Shown here: piece by piece, positions 9,040-14,517 of the stretch | Position numbering within the stretch: the stretch's first letter is position 1 | Layout: every line of letters begins with the position of its first letter | Source: an uncultured Ideonella sp. | GTDB lineage: Bacteria > Pseudomonadota > Gammaproteobacteria > Burkholderiales > Burkholderiaceae | Length of the DNA: 14,517 bases | Reading direction: 5' to 3' | Assembly (NCBI GenBank): GCA_946479475.1 | Contig: CAMLGG010000130.1 | Location: 1 to 14,517 of the forward strand | Position numbers and translations under genes: made by a program | Notes under the pieces: generated by a model | Told to the model about the DNA's origin: nothing | Seen by the model: only the letters and a program-made list of their open reading frames with translations | Databases searched by the model: none

Positions 9040-9084
9040 CCTGCAGTGGGCCGAAAAGCGGGGAAGGACGGCCGCTTGTTCCGC

Positions 9085-9651
9085 TCAACGGTCCGGCGGG
9101 CCGGCGGGCGAGCCGCCGAAGCGGACCAGGGGCTCCTCCCCGCCCTCCTCGCAACGCATGAAGCGCATCACCTCGCCCATGCGCTGCCATTGCCTGAAGC
9201 GCCGCTGGTACTCGTTCTGCACCGCGTAGGCCTGCCGCTCGCTCTGCACGATGGCCGCGCAGGTCGCGAAGATGGCGTGGCCGCGGTGCAGGTACTGCAA
9301 GTGGTGCACCAGCTCGTGGACGATGAACGACTGGTCGCTCGGATCGCGCATGTCCAGGCTGCCGCGGTAGAGCACGCGCCGGCCCTCGGTGTCGTACACC
9401 GCGACCAGCGAGCGGCAGCCGGCGGGGCTGTCGGGGCAGACCGCTGCTTCGATGTCCCGCGGCGGCAGCGGCACCAGGGCCGGCGGCTGCCCCGGCGCGA
9501 GATCGGCCAGGCCGGACAGCCGGCTCGCCCAGCCCATCAGGTCGGCCGCGAGCTCGGCGTCGATCGCGGCGTGGCGGCCGGGGATGGGCGACTCGCCCGC
9601 CCCCAGCGCGGCGGCCGCGGCCGCCAGCACGAGGAGCGAGCTGCCACGCAT
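9085..9651 (-). CDS. secreted HExxH-motif putative metallopeptidase
   Basis: A 188-residue protein with a short Ala/Leu-rich signal peptide (1 to about 18, MRGSSLLVLAAAAAALGAG). The mature part carries HELVHHLQ (112-119), a canonical HExxH zinc motif, and 22 residues later E138 in SERQAYAVQNEY, positioned like the third ligand of a gluzincin. Four Cys (72, 79, 131, 167) could form disulfides, fitting export. This suggests a small periplasmic zinc protease or a non-catalytic relative; substrate unknown. I begin at ATG 9651 because the signal peptide follows directly; a longer frame upstream would overlap the preceding gene. It starts 13 bases after the aminotransferase stop and is probably co-transcribed, although no strong ribosome site is visible. 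Its functional link to those genes is unclear. Confidence 0.75.
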   Translation of the reverse strand: MRGSSLLVLAAAAAALGAGESPIPGRHAAIDAELAADLMGWASRLSGLADLAPGQPPALVPLPPRDIEAAVCPDSPAGCRSLVAVYDTEGRRVLYRGSLDMRDPSDQSFIVHELVHHLQYLHRGHAIFATCAAIVQSERQAYAVQNEYQRRFRQWQRMGEVMRFMRCEEGGEEPLVRFGGSPAGPPDR

Positions 9652-9664
9652 GGCATGCGCCGGA

Positions 9665-10861
9665 TCAGCGCCTCGCTGTCCGCGACTCCAGCCAGCCCTG
9701 CAGCCGCGCGACGCCGTCGTCCAGCCGGGCCGGATCGCAGGCATAGCACCAGCGCACGAAGCCCTCCCCCTCGGGCCCGAAGGCGCTGCCGGGCGCCAGG
9801 CCCAGGCGGGCCTCGTGCACCAGGCGCTTGCACAGCGCGAGGCTGTCGTCCGCGCCGGGCAGCGAGAAGAACACGTACATCGCGCCGGGTGGCGGCTGCA
9901 CCTGGACGCCCGGCAGGGCCGACAGGGCGGCGACGAGGTGGTCGCGCGAGGCCCGCAGGTCCTTCACGAGCTGCTCGACGAAGGGCTCGCCGTCGCGCAG
10001 CGCCACCAGGCCGGCGCGCTGCACGAACACCGGTGCGCAGGAGGTGTTGTATTCGATGAGCTTGCCCAGGTCGTCCGTCAGCGCCTCGGGCACCACCAGC
10101 CAGCCCAGGCGCCAGCCGGTCATCAGCCAGGCCTTGGAAAAGGAGTTGACGCCGATGACGCGCTCGTCGCGGCCGGCCAGGTCGAGGAAGGACGGCGCGG
10201 TGGGCCGGCCGTCGTCGCCGTAGTGCAGGCGCTCGTAGACCTCGTCCGCGATGATCCAGATGCCGTGGCGGCGGCAGTGCTCCAGCACCGCCTGCTGGTC
10301 GGCGCGGCTCATCACCCAGCCCGTCGGGTTGTTCGGCGAGTTGACCATCAGCGCCCGCGTGCCGGGCGTGAGCGCGGCCAGCAGCGCGGGCAGGTCCAGC
10401 GCCCAGCCTTCGGCGCCGCAGTGCAGCGGCACTGTCTCGACCGAGGCGCCGAGGATCCTGGGCATCTCGACCAGGTTGGGCCACAGGGGCGTGACCGCGA
10501 CCACCCGGTCGCCCGGGCCCACCACGAGCTGGGTGGCCAGCATGAGCGCGCTCACGCCCGAGCTGGTGACGGCGATGTGGCCGGTCTTCGTCGGGCCGTG
10601 CAGCCGGCTCACGTAGCGCGCCAGCTCTTCGCGCAGCGGCGTGATGCCGAGGTTGGGCGAGTAGAAGGTGGCCCCTTCGGCCAGCGCTGCTGCCGCAGCC
10701 TCGCGGATGAAGCCGGGCGTGACGCGGTCGGACTCGCCGAACCAGAACGGCAGCACGTCGGGCAGGCCGAAGCCGGCGTTGGCGACCTCGCGGATCCGCG
10801 AGGGCCTGAGCGCGCGCACGGCATCCCGCGCAGCCGCTTCGAAGGGAGTGTTCGTCGTCAT
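9665..10861 (-). CDS. class I/II PLP-dependent aminotransferase
   Basis: A 398-residue fold-type I aminotransferase of the AspAT/KAT subgroup. Active-site features are all present: N178 in NSPNNPTG (174-181), D206 and Y209 in ADEVYE, Schiff-base lysine K243 in NSFSKAW, phosphate-binding R251 in TGWRLGW, and R370 (FVRWCY), equivalent to the Arg that binds the substrate alpha-carboxylate. YSPNLGITPLREELARY (67-83) is the typical substrate-loop region. The amino-acid substrate cannot be read from sequence. It lies 44 bases after the desulfurase-rhodanese fusion on the same strand, so a role in sulfur amino-acid catabolism, such as cysteine transamination to mercaptopyruvate, is possible but is inference only. 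ATG 10861 fits the family start; its ribosome site is weak. The frame is open far upstream, antisense to the fusion's other frame, which is rejected. Confidence 0.9.
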   Translation of the reverse strand: MTTNTPFEAAARDAVRALRPSRIREVANAGFGLPDVLPFWFGESDRVTPGFIREAAAAALAEGATFYSPNLGITPLREELARYVSRLHGPTKTGHIAVTSSGVSALMLATQLVVGPGDRVVAVTPLWPNLVEMPRILGASVETVPLHCGAEGWALDLPALLAALTPGTRALMVNSPNNPTGWVMSRADQQAVLEHCRRHGIWIIADEVYERLHYGDDGRPTAPSFLDLAGRDERVIGVNSFSKAWLMTGWRLGWLVVPEALTDDLGKLIEYNTSCAPVFVQRAGLVALRDGEPFVEQLVKDLRASRDHLVAALSALPGVQVQPPPGAMYVFFSLPGADDSLALCKRLVHEARLGLAPGSAFGPEGEGFVRWCYACDPARLDDGVARLQGWLESRTARR

Positions 10862-10905
10862 CCGCCGATTCTGGCGCGCCGGCGCCCGGAGGCCCGGCCC
10901 GGGCC

Positions 10906-12957
10906 TCACTCCCAGGCCGCGAGCCGTCCCTCGTCCTGCGGCGCGGCACCGGCACCGTTCGGCCACAGCGCCAGGCCGCCGGCCAGGCTGTAGGAGCGGG
11001 CGCGGCCGAGGCGCCGCAGCAGGCGCGCGGCCTGCGCACTGCGGTTCCCGCTGCGGCAGAAGAAGACCAGCGGTGTCTCGGCCGGCAGGGCCAGCCAGCC
11101 GGGCAGCGCATCGAGCAGGCGGGACAGCGGAACGGCCTCCCCCTGCAGCGCCCCGCCGCCGCCCAGGCGTTGCTCGTACGGCTCGCGCACGTCGACGAGC
11201 CGCGGCGCGGGCTGCTCGCGCCTCAGCTGCTGCAGGCCCGGCGGGTCCACGGCCACCGAGGACTCGTCGTCCGGCTCGGTCTCCGGCAGGCCCGCGCGCC
11301 ATGCGCAGCGGTGGTCGGGGTCGTGCGACGGGACGATGAGGTCGCCTCGCTCCAGCGCCGGCCATCCCTCGGGCGGAAGCCCGGCCGCCTCGGCGACGAA
11401 CGCCAGGCGTGGGCCGTGGCCATGGTCCAGCACGTAGCCGCCGAGGCGCCCCGCGTGGTGCAGGCGCACGAGGCGCCGTTCGCCCAGGCGCAGCGACTCC
11501 CCGGCTTCCGGCCAGCCCATCGCATCGACGCCGGCGGCCGTGCCGCGCAGGCTCGCCGCGATGGCCGCCGCCTCCTCCGCCGGCGCCCGCGTGTGCAGGA
11601 CCGCCGCCACCGCCAGCTTCTGGCAGCGCAGCCAGGCCGCGAGCCTTTCGGCGATCTCGGGTCGGGGGTCGATCACGACGCAGCGGCCGGTCGCGCGGTC
11701 GGCGACGACGTGGCAGGTGCCGCCGTCGGCGGGCCAGCGAACCACGCCGTCGGCCGTGCGATCCGACGAGGCGACCGGCCCCTCGCAGCTCTCGCGCAGG
11801 GCCTGGCCGCAGGCGCGGATGCGTGCGCAGGCCTCGTCGATGAAGGCCTCGTCGACAGCAGGCCCGAAGGACAGGCGCACGGCCGAGGCGGTGCGCCAGG
11901 CCGGCAGCCCCATGGCCTCCAGCACGTGGCTGGGCTGGGCCCTGGAGGCGCCGCAGGCCGAGCCGCCGCTGACGCGCACGCCGGCCGCGTCGAACAGGTC
12001 CAGCAGCAGCCGCGCACTGCAGCCGGGGACGGAGAAGTTGAGCGTGGTCGGCAGGCAGCGCTCGGTCGGCGCATTGAACTGAAGGCCGGGAAAGGCCTCC
12101 TCCAGCGCCGAGGCGAACCGGGCCCGGTAGGCCGCCAGCGTCTGGGCGGGCCGGAAGCTGCGTCCCTCCTCGATCGCCGAGAAGACCGCCCCCATCGCCG
12201 CGATGCCCGCCATGTTCTCGGTGCCCGAGCGCGCGGCGCCCTCCTGCCCGCCGCCGGCCATCAGCGGCGTGAACGGAGCGCCCTCGCGGACGTACAGCAG
12301 CCCGATGCCCTTGGGGGCATAGAGCTTGTGGCCCGAGAAAGGCGCGTAGTCGATGCCGCGCGCCTGCAGCGCGAGCGGGAGCTTGCCCAGGGCCTGCACG
12401 CTGTCGACCATCCACAGCGCCGGGCTGCCGGCCAGCGCGGCCGCGATGCCGTCGAGGTCGCTCACCACGCCGGTCTCGTTGTTGGCGGCCATGGTGCAGA
12501 CCAGGCCGGCGCGCGGGGCGTGCTCCCGCAGCCAGGCCAGGTCGTGCCGGCCGTCGGCGCCGACGGGGATCGCCAGCACCGGCAGGTCCAGGCCCAGCAG
12601 GGCGTTCCAGTGGCGCAGCGCCTCGGGCACGGCCTTGTGCTCGGTGGCCCCGTGAAGCAGCAGGCGCGGGGCGGCATCGCCGTCCTCGTCCCGCCGCTTC
12701 TTCAGCGCGCTGAGCGCCGACAGCACGGCCGTCTGGATGCCCTCGGTGGCGCCGCTGAGAAAGATCAGGCGGCCGGTGGGCGCCCCCAGGACGCGCCTGG
12801 CGCTGGCACGCGCCGCATCCACCACCGCCTTGGCCCGCAGGCCGGTGCTGTGGATGCTGCTCGGGTTGCCGAACTCGCTCGCCATGGCCGCCAGCGCCGC
12901 GGCCTGGGCCTGCGGAAGCACGGGCGTGGTCGCGTTGGCGTCGAGGTAGATTTCCAT
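10906..12957 (-). CDS. cysteine desulfurase - degenerate MBL - rhodanese fusion
   Basis: A 683-residue three-domain protein. Residues 1-390 are an IscS/NifS-like (group I) cysteine desulfurase: MEIYLDANATTP start, H107 in ATEHK, D185 and Q188 in VDSVQALGK, Schiff-base K211 in SGHKLYAPKGIG, and catalytic C335 in GGSACGASRAQPSHVL. Residues about 400-558 align with persulfide-dioxygenase-type metallo-beta-lactamase domains, but the HxHxDH site reads HTRAPAEE and most other metal ligands are gone, so it should be inactive. Residues about 570-668 are a rhodanese with VDVREP and active-site loop C634-RSGNRS. The likely job is to take sulfur from cysteine as a C335 persulfide and pass it to C634 and then to an acceptor. 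A start at ATG 12957 matches the family and has AAAGG 6 bases upstream. The Lrp-type gene is divergent and an aminotransferase follows. The exact biological acceptor is unknown. Confidence 0.9.
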   Translation of the reverse strand: MEIYLDANATTPVLPQAQAAALAAMASEFGNPSSIHSTGLRAKAVVDAARASARRVLGAPTGRLIFLSGATEGIQTAVLSALSALKKRRDEDGDAAPRLLLHGATEHKAVPEALRHWNALLGLDLPVLAIPVGADGRHDLAWLREHAPRAGLVCTMAANNETGVVSDLDGIAAALAGSPALWMVDSVQALGKLPLALQARGIDYAPFSGHKLYAPKGIGLLYVREGAPFTPLMAGGGQEGAARSGTENMAGIAAMGAVFSAIEEGRSFRPAQTLAAYRARFASALEEAFPGLQFNAPTERCLPTTLNFSVPGCSARLLLDLFDAAGVRVSGGSACGASRAQPSHVLEAMGLPAWRTASAVRLSFGPAVDEAFIDEACARIRACGQALRESCEGPVASSDRTADGVVRWPADGGTCHVVADRATGRCVVIDPRPEIAERLAAWLRCQKLAVAAVLHTRAPAEEAAAIAASLRGTAAGVDAMGWPEAGESLRLGERRLVRLHHAGRLGGYVLDHGHGPRLAFVAEAAGLPPEGWPALERGDLIVPSHDPDHRCAWRAGLPETEPDDESSVAVDPPGLQQLRREQPAPRLVDVREPYEQRLGGGGALQGEAVPLSRLLDALPGWLALPAETPLVFFCRSGNRSAQAARLLRRLGRARSYSLAGGLALWPNGAGAAPQDEGRLAAWE

Positions 12958-13044
12958 GGCATGCCTTTGCTGGGGGCGATCGAGCGGGAGAATGGGCAGC
13001 AATCGTAGTGATACACCCGTAGCAACCATTGCCCTTCTGAGAGA

Positions 13045-13058
13045 CCATTCGGGAATGG
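13045..13058. promoter_or_regulatory. palindrome between the fusion gene and the Lrp-type gene
   Basis: The 150-base divergent region 12958-13107 holds a perfect inverted repeat CCATTC-GG-GAATGG. Lrp/AsnC regulators bind palindromic sites near their own promoters, so this is a candidate operator for one or both genes. The same region has ATTGCC three times in direct orientation (13028, 13060, 13101), spaced 32 and 41 bases, close to whole numbers of helical turns, which would suit an oligomeric regulator. I see no convincing -35/-10 pair on either strand. Confidence 0.35.
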
Positions 13059-13107
13059 AATTGCCAAAGATCCCGCCAACCCCTGGAGGCCCGCAAACGG
13101 ATTGCCG

Positions 13108-13575
13108 ATGACCCTGGACACGATCGACAAGAAGCTGCTCGCCATGCTGCAGGACGACGCCGAGCTGCAGGTGGCCGAGCTCGCCGAGCGCATCGGCCTG
13201 TCCACCACGCCGTGCTGGCGCCGCGTGCAGCGGCTGAAGGCCGGGGGGGTGATCCGCAAGCAGGTGGCGCTGGTCGACCGCAAGGCGGTCAACGTGCCGG
13301 TGACGGTGTTCGTGACGGTGCGCACGCGCCACCACAACCAGAAGTGGTTCGAAGGCTTTCGGGCGACGGTGGAGGCGATCCCCGAGGTGGTCGAGTTCTA
13401 CCGCATGAGCGGCGAGGTGGATTACCTGCTGCGCGTGGTGGTGCCCGACATCGCCGCCTACGACAGCGTCTACAAGCGGCTGACCTCCAGCCTCGACCTC
13501 TCCGACGTGAGCTCGAGCTTCGCGATGGAGGAGATCAAGTACACCACCGCGCTGCCGCTGGGCTACATCGGCTGA
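13108..13575 (+). CDS. Lrp/AsnC-family regulator, DecR/CyuR-like
   Basis: Transcriptional regulator of 155 residues. A winged helix-turn-helix fills 1-50 (LDTIDKKLLAMLQDDAELQ, then LAERIGLSTTPCWRRVQRL) and an effector-binding RAM domain 65-145 (SGEVDYLLRVVVPDIAAYD). STTPCWRR in the recognition region, the paired His H75-H76 before W80, and the C-terminal SDVSSSFAMEEIKYTTALP closely resemble, from memory, E. coli DecR (CyuR), which senses cysteine and activates cysteine detoxification. That matches its position divergent from a cysteine desulfurase fusion. I start at ATG 13108; a TTG at 13102 would add two residues. GGAGG at 13085-13089 is far from both (12 bases to the TTG, 18 to the ATG), so the start is uncertain by two residues. 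Its last 13 bases overlap the convergent beta-propeller gene. Confidence 0.9.
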   Translation: MTLDTIDKKLLAMLQDDAELQVAELAERIGLSTTPCWRRVQRLKAGGVIRKQVALVDRKAVNVPVTVFVTVRTRHHNQKWFEGFRATVEAIPEVVEFYRMSGEVDYLLRVVVPDIAAYDSVYKRLTSSLDLSDVSSSFAMEEIKYTTALPLGYIG

Positions 13576-14447
13576 AGGGCCTGGAGCAGCGCGGGCCAGC
13601 TCGTGCGAAAGACGTGCGACAGGCCTTCGGGCTGGTCGCCCGTCGAGGCGAAGTAGAGCCATTGGCCGTCGGCGCTGACCGAGGGCGTGAACTCCAGGCC
13701 GGGTCCGTTGACCGGCTCGGGCAGGCGGCGCGCGGGGCCGAAGCCCTCGCCCCGGCGCTCCGCCAGGTAGAGGTCGCCCGGCCCGGCCGTGCCTTCGCGG
13801 TGGCTCCACCACAGGGCGAAGCGGCCGTCGGGCGAGAGGGTGAAGTCGCTGTTGTGGCTGCCGTCGTTGACGGGCGAAGGCAGCGCCTGCGGCGTAGCGC
13901 CCGGCTCGTCCGGCTGCGCGCGGTAGACCGCCATCCGGGCCGGCCCGCCCGGGCGGGCCGAAGTGAAGTACAACACCGCGCCGTGGCGCTCCGGGCCCAG
14001 CTCGTAGCTGCTGCTCTGAAGCGGCTCGGGCAGTCGGCGCGGCAGGCTCCACTGGCCATCGCCCTCGCGCAGCGATTCGAAGAGATCGAGCTGCCCCAGG
14101 GGAGCATCGCCTGCAGCCGGACGGTCGGAGACGAAGCTCAGCCGGCCGCCGTCAGGACTCAGGTGCGGGTCGGAATCGCGCCAGCGCGGATCGGCGAAGG
14201 GCAGCGGCGCAGGCGCGCTCCATCCCTTGCCGACGCGCCGCTGGGCAAGGATCTGCGACTGCCTGAAGCCCGCCTGCGAGCGCGCGAAGACCCGTGCATC
14301 GGTCGTCTCCTGAAGGTTGTAGGCCTGGATGCCGGGCGCGGAGTCGCCGAGGTCGATGCGCTCTATCGTCAGCGCCTGGGCCGAAGCACCGAGCGCGCAG
14401 AGCAGCGAGAGGGCCGGGAGCGGGAAGCGGATGTCGGCGAGCGGCAT
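13563..14447 (-). CDS. secreted PD40 (TolB-like) beta-propeller protein
   Basis: A 294-residue exported protein with a signal peptide (1 to about 23-25, hydrophobic ALSLLCALG then ASAQA). The rest is built of WD40-like PD40 repeats: DSDPHLSPDGGRLSFVSDR (91-109), a diverged copy ELGPERHGAVLYFTSARPG (149-167), NSDFTLSPDGRFALWWSHR (199-217) and EFTPSVSADGQWLYFAS (252-268), joined by linkers of the form RLPEP. Such propellers are seen in TolB and in many periplasmic or surface proteins where they bind partners; I see no catalytic motif, so the function is not assigned. Four or five blades would be a partial propeller and might need extra blades or a partner. The start at ATG 14447 lacks a clear ribosome site. 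It is convergent with the Lrp-type gene, overlapping its last 13 bases. The 70 bases to the window edge hold no gene I can support. Confidence 0.8.
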   Translation of the reverse strand: MPLADIRFPLPALSLLCALGASAQALTIERIDLGDSAPGIQAYNLQETTDARVFARSQAGFRQSQILAQRRVGKGWSAPAPLPFADPRWRDSDPHLSPDGGRLSFVSDRPAAGDAPLGQLDLFESLREGDGQWSLPRRLPEPLQSSSYELGPERHGAVLYFTSARPGGPARMAVYRAQPDEPGATPQALPSPVNDGSHNSDFTLSPDGRFALWWSHREGTAGPGDLYLAERRGEGFGPARRLPEPVNGPGLEFTPSVSADGQWLYFASTGDQPEGLSHVFRTSWPALLQALQPM

Positions 14448-14517
14448 GGCGCGGCGATGGCGTGCAGCGAGGCCGCGATGCTAGAGGCCGCGACCCGAGC
14501 GAGGTCGGCCATGCGAC

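Noticed and set aside
9652..9744. Longer start for the HExxH protein
   Set aside because: It would overlap the aminotransferase coding end and bury the signal peptide that begins at ATG 9651.
10862..13096. Frame of the aminotransferase left open upstream through the desulfurase fusion, which could suggest a giant protein
   Set aside because: The upstream part is rich in Arg, Ala and Gly and carries no domain; the desulfurase in the other - strand frame has all catalytic residues. The aminotransferase starts at 10861.
12958..14052. N-terminal extension of the desulfurase fusion to about 1048 residues
   Set aside because: The extension crosses the promoter region and runs antisense to the Lrp-type gene; the family start MEIYLDANATTP is at 12957.
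14448..14517. Possible start or end of another gene at the right edge
   Set aside because: Only 70 bases remain, with a - strand TAG at 14491-14493 and a + strand ATG at 14511; neither frame is long enough to support a gene.

Overview
The window is about 14.5 kb of GC-rich DNA. Protein style and gene content suggest a betaproteobacterium, most likely a Burkholderiales member of the Rubrivivax/Leptothrix/Ideonella type. That placement is inferred from the nos and NarX/NarL-type proteins and base composition; no rRNA or other marker gene is present. Coding density is very high, no stretch over 300 bases lacks a gene, and I see no tRNA, rRNA, CRISPR array, insertion sequence or phage gene.

Left part (1-5504): the 3' end of a nitrous-oxide-reductase maturation operon, nosD (cut by the window edge), nosF, nosY and nosL, all on the + strand and touching or overlapping. 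NosF/NosY form an ABC transporter working with periplasmic NosD, and NosL is a copper-binding lipoprotein; together they build the Cu-S cluster of NosZ. Facing this operon tail to tail, 13 bases away, is a NarX-type sensor kinase and NarL-type response regulator pair, which links nitrate/nitrite sensing to denitrification.

Middle (5548-8992): a RecQ-family helicase with an unusual C-terminus, a small antibiotic-biosynthesis-monooxygenase (ABM) fold protein divergent from a GlxA-type AraC regulator, and a small unrecognised basic protein. The 111-base divergent region holds a good sigma70-like promoter overlapping a perfect inverted repeat, placed so that the regulator mRNA may be leaderless.

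Right part (9085-14447): on the - strand, a 683-residue protein that joins an IscS-like cysteine desulfurase, a metallo-beta-lactamase-like domain that has lost nearly all metal ligands, and an apparently active rhodanese. It is followed by a class I/II aminotransferase and a secreted HExxH protein. Divergent from the fusion is an Lrp/AsnC regulator that resembles the cysteine-responsive DecR/CyuR of E. coli. This regulator-fusion pair is the most interesting part of the window and suggests a cysteine-responsive sulfane-sulfur relay in one polypeptide. A secreted beta-propeller (PD40) protein closes the window, its 3' end overlapping that of the Lrp gene.
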